Shown: piece by piece, positions 8,218 through 16,345 of the stretch | How the letters are laid out: the number at the start of each line of letters is the position of its first letter | How positions within the stretch are numbered: the first letter of the stretch is position 1 | Source of the DNA: Planctomycetota bacterium | GTDB taxonomy: Bacteria; Planctomycetota; Planctomycetia; Pirellulales; Pirellulaceae | Direction: 5' to 3' | Length of the DNA stretch: 44,469 nt | NCBI GenBank assembly: GCA_026692885.1 | Contig: JAPLNJ010001180.1 | Location: forward strand, 1-44,469 | Notes under the pieces: model-generated | What the model saw: the letters and a program-made list of their open reading frames with translations, nothing else | Told to the model about the DNA's origin: nothing | Database searches by the model: none | Program-made: the position numbers and the translations under genes

Positions 8218-8348
8218 CGCCAAGTATCCGACCCGTGGACCTCCCGAACCGCAACGAAAAAGGGCGCCCGAAACCGTGTCACGTTTCGCGACGCCCTGCC
8301 TGAACACATCTACCCCGTGCGCCTGGATGGTCCCCGTCCGGCGTCTTG

Positions 8349-8462
8349 GAAGTTGCGCATGCGGAGAAAACGTAGCCCAAATCGCCAAATTTCTGGAGCG
8401 GCAGACGGGACGCTCCCTGCGAAACAGCCCGAATTCTGGCGAATTCAGCTACGCGCAACTTC
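8349..8462. repeat. Palindromic repeat (GAAGTTGCG..CGCAACTTC), copy 2
   Basis: 114 bp between the TPR operon and the lipoprotein gene, bounded by GAAGTTGCGC and GCGCAACTTC. It shares AATCGCCAAATTTCTGG and CCGAATTCTGGCGAATTCAG blocks with 4850-4959. Confidence 0.8.
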
Positions 8463-8488
8463 AACGTCCGGCGACCACGGGCTGAAGA

Positions 8489-8995
8489 TTATTCCGTCAG
8501 TGCGAACGGGAAGTCGTTCGGGCTGCCAGCCTTGACGTCTGCCGTCAGACCCGACGTGGACGCGGTCTTGTACTTCACCGGCAGCAGATCCGCCGGTTCC
8601 TTCGGTTTGCCGCCTGCCGTCTTGCTTTTCTCGTGGTCTTGCTTGGAGGCATTCATCGCTTCAAACGAGCTGGGATCACTCTTGGGAGCCGCGGCCACGG
8701 GCGCGGGCACCGAGGACTTCACGATGGTCACGTTGTAGAGGCCCACCAGCGCGCCGTCGCCAGGCTGCAGTGTGGTCAGGGAAAACCGACCGGCGGCATT
8801 GGTCGAGCCAAAGGCCGCCCGCGCGTCGGGGCTCTGCGGACTGAAACTGACCGTCGCCCCCTCGACCGGCTGGCCTTTGAGCGTCACGGTGCCGGTAACA
8901 GCCACCGTCTTCAGACTGCCGCCGGAACCCGAACACCCACTCAGGCTAACCACGAGGCCCGTGACAGCCGCAAACAGTGCGATGCAACCACGCAT
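8489..8995 (-). CDS. Carboxypeptidase-regulatory-like lipoprotein
   Basis: 168 residues. The ATG at 8995 follows GGAGTTGAGAAG at good spacing, so it is preferred over the open-frame start at 9154, which overlaps the upstream gene. The N-terminus is a lipoprotein signal: a basic start, hydrophobic core (IALFAAVTGLVVSL) and lipobox LSGC near residue 20. The mature part has the transthyretin-like pattern VTGTVTLKGQPVEGATVSF, TNAAGRFSL and LVGLYNVTIV, then a Lys-rich stretch and DLLPVKYKTASTSGLTADV. It sits 37 bases after a DUF1559 gene, the usual order for this planctomycete pair, and is probably co-transcribed from the promoter at 10196-10223. Membrane-anchored; exact function unknown. Confidence 0.9.
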   Translation of the reverse strand: MRGCIALFAAVTGLVVSLSGCSGSGGSLKTVAVTGTVTLKGQPVEGATVSFSPQSPDARAAFGSTNAAGRFSLTTLQPGDGALVGLYNVTIVKSSVPAPVAAAPKSDPSSFEAMNASKQDHEKSKTAGGKPKEPADLLPVKYKTASTSGLTADVKAGSPNDFPFALTE

Positions 8996-9032
8996 GATCT
9001 TCTCAACTCCTTCACGAATTTGCAGAGGGAAA

Positions 9033-10094
9033 CTAAGGCAGCTTGATGGCCTCGCCGCCATTCTTGGAACCCATAGCCCCCCAAACCCCGTAAGGACTTG
9101 GCCCACCCGCGACTTGTGCGGCCGCAAGATTCCCCGAGTCAATGTTATCCGCAATGAATCGGGTCGATGCGTCTGTCATGCAACCGTTGACGCCACCCGG
9201 ATGATAGCTGTCCGGGGGCCACACCCCCCAGTTCCACTCGCCCTTGGCAGGGGCGCACTTCGCCGTATTCGGCGGAAGCACCGTTGTGAACCCCTGAACC
9301 ATCGGGAATCCTCCAGACCACGTGGATCCAATCAAGTTGTAGTGATCGGACGTGTCCACGCCAGTGATCATTCCATTCGGCGCCATGGTCGTCAGGCAGG
9401 CACCCGGGTTCGTATTCAAATTGGCTTGGATCGCGTACCCACCGTGCCGGAGATTGAGCAAACGAAAGATCGTCAATTCGCTGAAGGCAATCGTGGTGCT
9501 GGTGCCATCGAGCACGTCGCGCATCCCGAGACTAGACCATCTACCAAAGATGCCGCGTGGATCCTGTGCGTTCACATTGTCAGAGATGGTATCTCCACGG
9601 CTATGGCAGTAGTTGACGCGGCCCGTCCCGCCCGTTTGTGCGGCTCCCGGATCGGACGGACACAACAGGCCGGGGATCGTCACTTGCCATGGCCCGTAGC
9701 CGCTCTGGAACGAGTAGGGACCGAAGGCTGCCCAGTTCGTCGCGGCGGCAATTTGTTCGAACAGAGGTCCCTGCTCGATCTGCGGCAGCATCGCCACGTA
9801 GGGGCTCATGGCTCCCTGATGGTTCCCGCCCGGCCCCTGCAGTTCGCACGTGCCCCACCCCGCCCCCGTCGTGCCACCCATCCCCGGCGGAAACACCTTG
9901 TAAGTGTCGTGGTAGTTGTGCAGTGCCAACCCCAATTGCTTCAGATTATTGGAGCACTGGCTCCGTCGGGCCGCCTCACGCGCCGCCTGAATCGCCGGCA
10001 AGAGCAAGGCAACAAGGATCCCGATGATCGCAATGACGACCAACAACTCCACCAAAGTAAAGCCTTGTTCCGAATAGAACCTGCGTCGCGTCAT
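9033..10094 (-). CDS. DUF1559 protein with prepilin-type N-terminal methylation domain
   Basis: 353 residues. The ATG at 10094 lies five bases after GAGGTAA and puts the type IV prepilin signal at the start: [17 protein letters not shown], with cleavage expected before the Phe, then [14 protein letters not shown]. The DUF1559 body contains [19 protein letters not shown] and VFPPG early, LCPSDPGA in the middle and a C-terminal [17 protein letters not shown]. The last is the H-x(n)-DG region, here with Thr-Asp in place of the common Asp-Gly. The family is very expanded in planctomycetes and is thought to form pseudopilin-like surface or secretion proteins. It is followed by its lipoprotein partner. 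A longer start at 10160 is open but less likely. Confidence 0.92.
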   Translation of the reverse strand: MTRRRFYSEQGFTLVELLVVIAIIGILVALLLPAIQAAREAARRSQCSNNLKQLGLALHNYHDTYKVFPPGMGGTTGAGWGTCELQGPGGNHQGAMSPYVAMLPQIEQGPLFEQIAAATNWAAFGPYSFQSGYGPWQVTIPGLLCPSDPGAAQTGGTGRVNYCHSRGDTISDNVNAQDPRGIFGRWSSLGMRDVLDGTSTTIAFSELTIFRLLNLRHGGYAIQANLNTNPGACLTTMAPNGMITGVDTSDHYNLIGSTWSGGFPMVQGFTTVLPPNTAKCAPAKGEWNWGVWPPDSYHPGGVNGCMTDASTRFIADNIDSGNLAAAQVAGGPSPYGVWGAMGSKNGGEAIKLP

Positions 10095-10195
10095 GGAATT
10101 ACCTCGAAAAGAACGAAGGGGGGGAACACAAGCTCTCATGCGAGAGCACGTCTTCCACATGCGGATTTACGACGGGATGGCAAAAACACGGATGC

Positions 10196-10223
10196 ATTAT
10201 AGGGGTTAGTCTACCTTTTCCAA
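10196..10223 (-). promoter_or_regulatory. Candidate sigma70 promoter for the DUF1559-lipoprotein operon
   Basis: On the minus strand TTGGAA and a perfect TATAAT are separated by 16 bases. Transcription would start about 95 bases before the DUF1559 ATG. Seen by eye only. Confidence 0.45.
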
Positions 10224-10289
10224 CCATTTCTCTAATAAGAAGCGAAAAAAACACCTCCCGACACTACGACCGCCCCAGGAATTAACTCG

Positions 10290-11267
10290 TTAATCGGCCA
10301 GCGGCAGGACCCAGATATTGCGGAAGTGGACCGGATTGCCGTGGTCCTGAAAATGGAAGCCTCCGACCCGGGCGGCCAGGTTGACCTCGACGTTATCGTG
10401 GATCTTCACGCCGTTGTGCAGGACCGTGACGCGCGGCTTGCCGACGGGCTTGCCGTCCTGCTTCTGGACGTGGTACTCGACATCAAAGGTCTGCCACTGC
10501 AGCGGCGGGAACGCGGCCAGCGAGAACTGGTCAAATGTATCGGGATCCTTGTAGGCATAGATCCCGCCGCAACCACCGCCTTTGTAGGTGGTCATGCCGA
10601 ACGAGTCCAGCACCTGGATCTCGTCGCCGTTGGGCAGATAGACGCCGCTGTTCGCCCGGCCCTGGCCGCGGGCTTCCGGCATCAAGGGGAGCTTGAATTC
10701 CACATGCAGTCGGAAGCTGCCGTCGAACTGGCGCTTCGAGTTCATGCCGCCCTTGGGTATCTCGATGCCGCCCTCGTCGACCGATTTCCACGGTTGCTCC
10801 GTTCCGTCCGGAAGCGGTCGCCGAGTGAGCTCGTCGAAGTTCTTGCCGTCCAGCAGGAGAATGGCTCCCTCGGGCGGCTTCGCGCCCATGTTCGGGGACT
10901 CGCGGACGACGCGTTTCAACTGGAGCAGGGCGTTCGGGCCGCAGGTGCCCTGGAGCGTACCGTCCGCATAGGACGCAGACCACTCGACATCGGCGACCTT
11001 CCCGGCCCAGCGGACGGTGTCACCCTCGGTCTTCCCGTCCAGTTCGACCTTGACGAGCTTACCCTCCCCAAGGTCCTGCCGGAAGAACGCCTTGAAGGCC
11101 CCCTGGCCGCAAGCGACAACGCGGGCTTCGAGCTTCCGTTCGCTCGCAGTCTCCTTCAAAGTCCCTTCGTAGATCCCCTGGACGACCTGTTCCGAGGGTG
11201 CGACCGCAAAGGCCACACTGACCATTCCCAGACTCGCGACGAACAACGACGTCAGACGCAACATCAT
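10290..11267 (-). CDS. Secreted DUF1080 (3-keto-disaccharide hydrolase-type) protein
   Basis: 325 residues. Two adjacent ATGs (11267, 11264) follow AGGAGATC; the first is given, the open frame to 11405 is rejected because it passes the ribosome-binding site. A signal peptide (MLRLTSLFVASLGMVSVAFA) starts the protein. Residues about 25-125 form a separate N-terminal region (VVQGIYEGTLKE, WAGKVADVEWSASYADGTLQ). The DUF1080 domain follows: AILLLDGKNFDELTRR, an FRLHVEFKLP strand, NSGVYLPNGDEIQVLDSFG, then WQTFDVEYH and the terminal GNPVHFRNIWVLPL. The domain has a concanavalin-like fold and is linked to sugar or glycoside processing in planctomycetes. The enzymatic call is by family only. Confidence 0.88.
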   Translation of the reverse strand: MMLRLTSLFVASLGMVSVAFAVAPSEQVVQGIYEGTLKETASERKLEARVVACGQGAFKAFFRQDLGEGKLVKVELDGKTEGDTVRWAGKVADVEWSASYADGTLQGTCGPNALLQLKRVVRESPNMGAKPPEGAILLLDGKNFDELTRRPLPDGTEQPWKSVDEGGIEIPKGGMNSKRQFDGSFRLHVEFKLPLMPEARGQGRANSGVYLPNGDEIQVLDSFGMTTYKGGGCGGIYAYKDPDTFDQFSLAAFPPLQWQTFDVEYHVQKQDGKPVGKPRVTVLHNGVKIHDNVEVNLAARVGGFHFQDHGNPVHFRNIWVLPLAD

Positions 11268-11300
11268 TTGATCTCCTGTGTGTTGGTGTAATCCTCGCTC

Positions 11301-11330
11301 ATGATAGGATCTGCCACGTGCCTTTGTCAC
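11301..11330 (-). promoter_or_regulatory. Candidate promoter for the DUF1080 gene
   Basis: Minus strand GTGACA, 18 bases, TATCAT; predicted start about 26 bases before the ATG at 11267. Weak by-eye call. Confidence 0.3.
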
Positions 11331-11550
11331 CAGGGGATGTGTGATCAATGCGCCGCCGGGCCGCAGTAACGGCCGGTGGTGTGCGACTTCTTCTTCGGCC
11401 AACACGCCGGGAAGTCCGTCGCGCCCGAGGATACCAGCGGGCTATCGACGAATGACGCGAGGTTAAGGGAAACGCGACGAGCCGGGTCAACGGACTCGCG
11501 AGAACACAGAGGGGCGGAAGCAGCCTATTTGCGTGGGGCGGTCCCGTCCT

Positions 11551-11784
11551 TCAGGCAGCCATCGAGAAGCACTGCACTTGGAAGCGAATCTGGCGGTCGA
11601 GCAGCCAATCGTCGGAATGCACGGCGGGCTGCCGATCCACGAACCGGCGTTTCAGCTCCTCAAATAGTTCGCTCGCCAGCACCGTTGTCGGCTGGCTAAG
11701 CCATTGTGCCACCGCATCCCCTTCATTATGATATCCGCCCGGTTTTGGCTCACCGTGAAGCCGGATGCAAGATTCGCGGCGCGA
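11551..11784 (-). pseudogene. Short coding-like frame without a clear start, possible gene remnant
   Basis: The minus frame ending at TGA 11551-11553 is open for 77 codons and reads like protein: IRLHGEPKPGGYHNEGDAV, AQWLSQPTTVLASELFEELK, DRQPAVHSDDWLLDRQIRF. There is no ATG in a useful place; a GTG at the Val of GDAV is the only plausible start. No family recognised. The rest of the gap between 11331 and 12062 shows no convincing gene. Confidence 0.3.
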
Positions 11785-12062
11785 TCACTCCCGCCCCCCT
11801 TCCGCCAATCCCACGGCGGAATACGGTGCGCAGCCGTCCTCGCCGTGATTCCCCGTGCGACGACGCAACGGGGACTTTGTCTTCCGGCAACACGCACGAG
11901 CGGCACCCGGTCGGCGGACTGCCCGGTCTTGTTCTTCGACTTTGCTTACGGTGGTCGGGACTGACGGTTCGAGAGTGAATTTACTGGCGCGGGGTCAAGG
12001 TTGGCATGCGCGGCGGGGTTTACTTCGGTCGGATAGATCAAGATCCCGGCGGGGTCTTCCGG

Positions 12063-12347
12063 TCAGTCAAAAGTTGACGCATCATGCTCCATTTGTGTGC
12101 CGATAAAAATCGCGCCCGCAGCCAAGATCGTCAAGCCCACCCACAGCGCGATGTAGATCCAGTAGGACCACTCGAGCTCATAGGGGAGGAGCGCCAAGTA
12201 CAGCCCCACTACGCCGAGGACCGGCGGAAACATAAAGCCGTCGTTGATGGGCAGACCAACGTCGTAACCACCGCTCCAGGCGATGTACAGCTTGTACACG
12301 AACCAGCCCAAAGCAGCGACCATCAGGAGATAACCAATCACATTCAC
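12063..12347 (-). CDS. Small three-helix membrane protein
   Basis: 94 residues from a GTG at 12347 preceded by GGTGGAAG. Three hydrophobic helices are evident: VIGYLLMVAALGWFVYKLYI, FPPVLGVVGLYLALLPYEL and YWIYIALWVGLTILAAGAIF. They are joined by a short polar loop (SGGYDVGLPINDG) and followed by a hydrophilic tail (GTQMEHDASTFD). No family or motif is recognised. It stands alone between the DUF1080 gene and a repeat-rich region, with no clear operon partner. The regular helix pattern and typical codon use argue for a real gene. Integral inner-membrane location is expected. Confidence 0.65.
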   Translation of the reverse strand: MNVIGYLLMVAALGWFVYKLYIAWSGGYDVGLPINDGFMFPPVLGVVGLYLALLPYELEWSYWIYIALWVGLTILAAGAIFIGTQMEHDASTFD

Positions 12348-12392
12348 GGTTCTTCCACCTCGTCGGATGGTTCCAGGTTCGTTCCAAGCGTC

Positions 12393-12416
12393 GTCATCAC
12401 GCTCCGCCGTGATGAC
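12393..12416. repeat. Short perfect hairpin
   Basis: GTCATCACG and CGTGATGAC around a six-base loop, 46 bases upstream of the small membrane protein gene. Could be an operator or a repeat relic. Confidence 0.4.
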
Positions 12417-12430
12417 AGGTCGTCACGGCG

Positions 12431-12554
12431 GAGCGGCTGTGAAAAAATCGTAGGGTGGGCGGTGCTCACCACAACTGCTTGTGTTTGGTGGGCACAGCCC
12501 ACCCTACACCTTCTGCCAGCAGCGTTGGCCGATTTGATTTCTTCTCAGTACCTC
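12431..12554. repeat. Hairpin repeat (TAGGGTGGGC family), copy 2
   Basis: The core 12450-12507 is a TAGGGTGGGC..GCCCACCCTA hairpin. Outside it, GGCTGTGAAAAAATCG on the left is partly complementary to CGATTTGATTTCTTCTCAG on the right, as in the better copy at 21272-21390. Confidence 0.75.
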
Positions 12555-12727
12555 GAAGCGTGACGTCTACGATTCTTGCGACACGTTTTTCTTCGCGGTG
12601 CCGTTAGTCTACCAGCCCGCACGGCCCGAGGAAATAACCACGCGCACGAAAACACCGCACGCCACCCCCGGGCGGAGGCGGCGTGCGGCTTACAAGCAAT
12701 CGGGAACCGGAGTTTGTCAACGTCTAC

Positions 12728-12954
12728 TTCGACTGTCTTAGTTTCGAAAGCGACCCCGTCCAGCTCGCCTGGCCGGTGAGAGAAGTCTTGTAAGCGAGAT
12801 CGCAAATGACGTTCACCGCCTTCCTCCCTTCCCCAGCCTGCCGCCGGAGGCGGCAGGCTGGGGAAGGGAGGGGTATTGCCGCGTTCGCGATCTCGCTCAC
12901 AAGACTCCTTCACCGGCCGCGCAAGGCGGCAGGGGTCGAAGTTAGACAGTCGAA
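12728..12954. repeat. Long imperfect palindrome (227 bp)
   Basis: Arms of about 115 bases run from TTCGACTGTCT at 12728 to AGACAGTCGAA at 12954. They share GGCCGGTGA, AGTCTTGTAAGCGAGATCGC (one change on the other arm) and TCCCTTCCCCAGCCTGCCGC close to the centre near 12846. An open frame covering it on the minus strand is low-complexity and is not called. No gene is supported between 12348 and 13125. Confidence 0.85.
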
Positions 12955-13022
12955 TTAGCAAGCCATACGCCAGCCGCCGCAACAGCAGCTGCTAGTCCCT
13001 CGCCGCGGGCTACTTGAACCGG

Positions 13023-13124
13023 GGATTAGATTGTGGCTGGCTTTCTCACCAGTCATCGCTCATCGTGTCAATCAGTCTCTCACTGCGCCCTGCCGCTAGC
13101 TTCGGTCACCGCACAATCTAATCC
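13023..13124 (-). repeat. 102-bp inverted-repeat element, copy 1
   Basis: Ends GGATTAGATTGTG and CACAATCTAATCC form perfect 13-bp inverted termini. It lies directly downstream of the P-loop gene stop at 13126. Sequence beyond the inner end (GGTTCAAGTAGCCCGCGG and onward, down to about 12965) is shared with copy 4. Confidence 0.9.
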
Positions 13125-13125
13125 T

Positions 13126-13707
13126 TCATGGTTCGGTCGCGTCATTGAGGAAGTGATTTGCGTCGGCTAACAATTGCTCTGTCGTGTCAACTCGCACATC
13201 ATGGTGGCCCATCCCTGCAGCGAATGAATCGTAGTTTTCTTGCATTTTGGAATCCGGAATTGAATCGTGGCCGTGTTTTCGATTCTTGCGATTTGCGATC
13301 ACCTTGGCCAAAGGTGGATGAAGCCAACAAATCCGCACAGTTGGCATCGCCCCCGTCAATTCGTGGACAATTGACGTCATGGTGTCCACCCAGTGACGGT
13401 TTGACAACTGGTAACCGTGGCATATCGCTTTTTTGAACGCCTGTCCAACATGTTGCGAGTATTTCGCGTCTTCTCGGACCGCGGCCAGCATTGCATCCTT
13501 GGCACGAATCATGCCTTTTGTTGATTCCCAAATGGTTTTGTCCCATTCGTCGTCGCCGGCGAAGTATGGAAACGTCCTGGGCAATGCGTCCCGCATAAGT
13601 TGGTCGTAATCAAACACCAACGCGTCAATTGGCAGTTTCCCCTCGCGAATCAGCGTTGACTTCCCGGAGCCGGTTGCACCTGCGATTAGATAGAGTCGAA
13701 CCGTCAT
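13126..13707 (-). CDS. P-loop kinase / zeta-toxin-like protein
   Basis: 193 residues from the ATG at 13707. The N-terminus has a Walker A motif, LIAGATGSGKST (about residues 7-18), followed by a short beta strand and ALVFDYDQLMRD, as in zeta toxins and predicted nucleotide or sugar kinases that place an Asp after the first helix. A later VRICWLHPPLAKVIANRKNR segment resembles the lid with basic residues. Substrate unknown; a zeta-type UDP-sugar kinase or a polynucleotide-kinase-like role is possible. It is the most downstream gene of the co-oriented island and ends against copy 1 of the 102-bp element, which supplies the bases after its stop. No antitoxin-like partner lies beside it. Confidence 0.7.
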   Translation of the reverse strand: MTVRLYLIAGATGSGKSTLIREGKLPIDALVFDYDQLMRDALPRTFPYFAGDDEWDKTIWESTKGMIRAKDAMLAAVREDAKYSQHVGQAFKKAICHGYQLSNRHWVDTMTSIVHELTGAMPTVRICWLHPPLAKVIANRKNRKHGHDSIPDSKMQENYDSFAAGMGHHDVRVDTTEQLLADANHFLNDATEP

Positions 13708-13737
13708 CCTTGTGTTCGTGCCTTTGCTGATGACGGC

Positions 13738-13803
13738 GGTAACCGGGCCGCCGCCAAGATACTATGATTCTAAAGCTCGCGCGATCGGCGGCGCCGGTTC
13801 ACC
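13738..13803 (-). other. attC-like bulged hairpin 1
   Basis: Between two island genes. Plus-strand arms GGTAACCGGGCCGCCGCC and GGCGGCGCCGGTTCACC pair with single-base bulges around a 30-base AT-richer loop. It starts 12 bases past the stop of the lipoprotein gene. Layout resembles integron attC sites; core boxes are not canonical. Confidence 0.45.
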
Positions 13804-13814
13804 ACTAGACCAGA

Positions 13815-14882
13815 TTACTTTTTGGCGTCGACGCTGAATTGATTCACGATCGATTCAAAGATGTCATTTTCGGCAATTGGAATCCCCTTCGCTTTGACTG
13901 ATGCGATCGTGGTTGGATACTTAAGGCGCGCTTCTGCATTGGGATTGGGCATCATTTTTTCTTCACGCAACATCAAAGGACTCAGAAGCCTGATTGACAG
14001 AGTGATTTCTATCTCGTTGGCGGCCTTCTTCTGCAAAGTAACAGCATTCATCAGATCAGAAAGGTATGGTGGGACCTTGTCCCGTTGAAGATCCTTTGAC
14101 TTCGAGGCGTCCTTAACTAGATCGAAAGTGGCTACGAGTTCGTTGCAATCGGATTCGGAAAGAGGGAATGCAAAGACCAATCTATCCTCCCTGCGAGACG
14201 CAGAGAACGATCTGTCCAATGCGCATTTTATTAGCGCCCGTAACGATTGAGTTTCAAAAGGCAGGATTTGCTTGTTCTTAATCTCTGGTGATTGGCCACC
14301 CAGCATTTCTGCAATGAGAGATTGTCGAATTACATCCCAGGTTGGCACGGGATCAGAGGTTGTTCTTCTGAGGCCAAGCTGCCACTCGGCAAGCGATGAG
14401 ATGCCATCTGCGATTTCGGCGGTTGACTCAGTGATTATTTGATCAATAACTTTGCCTGGAACTGTAGTTTGATGCGAATAGCTGAGATTACCGTGCTCAT
14501 TTTTGAAGAACTGACCGGGGCTTACTGTGACTTGATCAAGCCTTGCGTTCGTTCTAATCGGTTCAGGCCGCTTCCCAGCCCTCGCGACGTAAATGGGCTG
14601 GTATGTTTGCCGGTCGATACGTAGCAGCATCCGCGGCCCGGCAAAAAGCTCGAATCGGGGATTGAAATCGTGCATCAGATTCGCGCGATTCTTCCAAAGA
14701 GTTGAGAGTTGTGTCAATTCGTCGGCATCATTCGTGGCCAAATTTGTGAATACGGAAAGAAACACGAACGAGTCACTAGCCTTGTCGTATCGTATAAACT
14801 CAATGGTGTTTCCGTCGATACACCCTAAGATGGATACGAGTGCAAGAAGAACCAAAATGCTCGCGAGTTGCAGGTATCGCAT
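13815..14882 (-). CDS. Putative lipoprotein of unknown function
   Basis: 355 residues from an ATG at 14882 with GGAG seven bases upstream. The N-terminus is a lipoprotein signal: LQLASILVLLALVSILGC, lipobox ILGC with Cys near residue 21. The rest is soluble, with no motif I recognise; segments such as FELFAGPRMLLRIDRQTY and RLVFAFPLSESDCNELV suggest alternating strands and helices. The gene is visibly richer in A and T than the housekeeping genes, consistent with transfer. It is flanked by attC-like hairpins (13738-13803 and 14912-14999) and reads in the same direction as its island neighbours. Cell-envelope location is expected; function is unknown. Confidence 0.75.
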   Translation of the reverse strand: MRYLQLASILVLLALVSILGCIDGNTIEFIRYDKASDSFVFLSVFTNLATNDADELTQLSTLWKNRANLMHDFNPRFELFAGPRMLLRIDRQTYQPIYVARAGKRPEPIRTNARLDQVTVSPGQFFKNEHGNLSYSHQTTVPGKVIDQIITESTAEIADGISSLAEWQLGLRRTTSDPVPTWDVIRQSLIAEMLGGQSPEIKNKQILPFETQSLRALIKCALDRSFSASRREDRLVFAFPLSESDCNELVATFDLVKDASKSKDLQRDKVPPYLSDLMNAVTLQKKAANEIEITLSIRLLSPLMLREEKMMPNPNAEARLKYPTTIASVKAKGIPIAENDIFESIVNQFSVDAKK

Positions 14883-14911
14883 TTAGTAGCTCCGGCAAAA
14901 GTTTGTCGCTG

Positions 14912-14999
14912 GTCTAACGACGCGGATGATCACGGGCCGTCATCCGCTCACCATGTTTTTGGCCCCCGCCGGCCCCTGTGGTCCGTCCGTTGGTTCGGC
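14912..14999 (-). other. attC-like site 2
   Basis: Located downstream of the HEPN-like operon (stop at 15044). On the gene strand it begins GCCGAAC and ends GTTAGAC; the latter fits the integron core GTTRRRY, the former differs from RYYYAAC at one base. Between them lie partly paired arms (GACCACAGGGGCC with GGCCCGTGATC, bulged) and an inner GCGGATGA..TCATCCGC hairpin. Confidence 0.5.
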
Positions 15000-15043
15000 T
15001 ACCGCTCGATGGCGTAGGTGCGACTGTTAGTTTCTCCACTTGA

Positions 15044-15592
15044 TCATCGCTGCGCCCAATTCTCTACATTCCCAACTTCTCGCGTGGTTACCCATACCTG
15101 AGCACTGTTCGGCAAACGTTCGATGAGGCGGCGCATCGCCGCGTCCGATTCCTCTTGTGTGGAGAACCGCAGTTGAGGGCGATCAGGATCTAGCAATGTC
15201 GAAGCCCCCTCGTCGATCATAGCTTGACGGCACTGCTCCCGAGTTACCGGATCGCCTTCTCGCAATGCCGGAAACACCTGAAACGGTAGCATGCCGGTTG
15301 CATACGCCTCCGGGAAGGTCAGGCCGCTAGCTAGTGCAATGTTCTCACGGTAGACACGTCCCTCTGCGATTTCATACGAACGAAGGATGACCGCCGTTCT
15401 ATCCTCAAGCGGCAAACGATCCCATTCGTCCCAAATCACAGTGACGCGCAGTTTCTCGGTTGGAAAAACCTGCTCGTCGATTACTGGTTGACCCGATACG
15501 CGATTTTCACGTAACTCGCACACCAAACGATCAGTGAGACCGCCCGAAGTAGGTCTCGGTGATTCCTCAAAGCCTCTCTTGACACGCGGCAT
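15044..15592 (-). CDS. Unknown protein encoded with a HEPN-like gene
   Basis: 182 residues. The ATG at 15592 lies eight bases after the stop of the upstream gene; the sequence TGAGGTG serves as stop plus ribosome-binding site, so the two are coupled. The open frame to 15979 only runs antisense-free across the neighbour in another frame and is rejected. The product is soluble: LTDRLVCELRENRVSGQPV, then LRVTVIWDEWDRLPLEDRTA, RSYEIAEGRVYRENIALASG, and a C-terminal RRLIERLPNSAQVWVTTREV. No family is recognised. An antitoxin or regulator of its HEPN-like partner is possible from the two-gene arrangement (inference). Confidence 0.7.
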   Translation of the reverse strand: MPRVKRGFEESPRPTSGGLTDRLVCELRENRVSGQPVIDEQVFPTEKLRVTVIWDEWDRLPLEDRTAVILRSYEIAEGRVYRENIALASGLTFPEAYATGMLPFQVFPALREGDPVTREQCRQAMIDEGASTLLDPDRPQLRFSTQEESDAAMRRLIERLPNSAQVWVTTREVGNVENWAQR

Positions 15593-15600
15593 AAGACACC

Positions 15601-16107
15601 TCACAAGATATCCGAGTTTACCAGTAGCCATTCGGCCGCTTCGCGAATTTGCCGTACCTCGTGAAGGTAGGCATAGTTCTTTCGATAACGAAGGGTTTCG
15701 CTCCACAAGTGTCCAATCCTTTGACCTTGTCGTTGTACCTCGACGGCTAGCGCCGGAGGAAACGTTGTCGCAGTTGCCAGAGCGCGGACGGCCACAAGCA
15801 ACTCGGCCCACGCGCGGACATTGTGCCCGGCGCCTTGATGTGGCCAAGCGATTCCCATGCCACGACCACGGTCTATCGCTGGCCGAAGCTCGCCGTTCCA
15901 GGTCACAATGGCGGTATCCGCGAGACCGATGAGCGCAAAGTACGCAGCCTTGAGCATCATTTCGGCCGCGTAACCCCACAAGTAGACGGCACCCGTTCGT
16001 TGCCCGGCACAGGCAAGTGACATTCCATCGTCAAATCGCTGACGGGCCGCCGCACGAAACTCCCGAATGCTATCGGGGTGGCAGCGGTCGAGCAGTCTTC
16101 TTGGCAT
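15601..16107 (-). CDS. HEPN-like small helical protein
   Basis: 168 residues from the ATG at 16107, with AGGA eight bases upstream. The product is mostly helical. GAVYLWGYAAEMMLKAAYFA matches the helix that HEPN-family proteins place after their first helix, and RKNYAYLH near the C-terminus fits the Rx4-6H motif of HEPN ribonucleases. HEPN proteins are often toxins or nucleic-acid-processing enzymes in defence systems, but usually pair with a nucleotidyltransferase; here the coupled partner (15044-15592) is of another, unknown kind. Assigned by pattern only. The gene sits in a co-oriented accessory island between attC-like sites. Confidence 0.6.
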   Translation of the reverse strand: MPRRLLDRCHPDSIREFRAAARQRFDDGMSLACAGQRTGAVYLWGYAAEMMLKAAYFALIGLADTAIVTWNGELRPAIDRGRGMGIAWPHQGAGHNVRAWAELLVAVRALATATTFPPALAVEVQRQGQRIGHLWSETLRYRKNYAYLHEVRQIREAAEWLLVNSDIL

Positions 16108-16153
16108 CTTAGATTATCCTATCAGCATCGGACGTCGTGCTTGGCTATAGGTA

Positions 16154-16240
16154 GCCGAACAACACGGATCAGGTGGCGGGCAGCGCGGGTGCCTCTACCG
16201 CTGACCATGTCGCCCGCTCACCTGCATCCGCTAGTTCAAC
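16154..16240 (-). other. attC-like site 3
   Basis: On the gene strand: GTTGAAC, GGATGCAGGTGAGCGGGC, a loop, GCCCGCCACCTGATCC, GTTCGGC. The two long arms pair with two single unpaired bases on one side, and the outer GAAC/GTTC boxes pair after an unmatched spacer. That box-spacer-box-loop plan is the hallmark of integron attC sites. It lies downstream of the membrane protein gene, just past copy 2 of the 102-bp element. Confidence 0.55.
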
Positions 16241-16243
16241 CAG

Positions 16244-16345
16244 GGATTAGATTGTGGCTGGCTTTCTCACCGGTCAACGCTCACCCTTTCAACCGGTCTC
16301 TCACTGCGCCCTGCCGCTAGCTTCGGTCACCGCACAATCTAATCC
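16244..16345 (-). repeat. 102-bp inverted-repeat element, copy 2
   Basis: Ends GGATTAGATTGTG and CACAATCTAATCC. On the gene strand it is preceded by GCCTAACCGAACTA, which contains a canonical integron-type RYYYAAC box, and followed within a few bases by TTGAACTAGC. GAACTA therefore occurs on both sides. Confidence 0.9.

Noticed and set aside
8772..10202. 476-codon plus-strand open frame
   Set aside because: Antisense to the lipoprotein and DUF1559 genes, both with clear signals and ribosome-binding sites.
12545..12982. 145-codon minus-strand open frame
   Set aside because: It is formed by the long palindrome at 12728-12954 and has low-complexity composition.
15593..15979. N-terminal extension of the 15044 open frame
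   Set aside because: It overlaps the HEPN-like gene in another frame and lacks a ribosome-binding site; the start at 15592 is coupled to the upstream stop.
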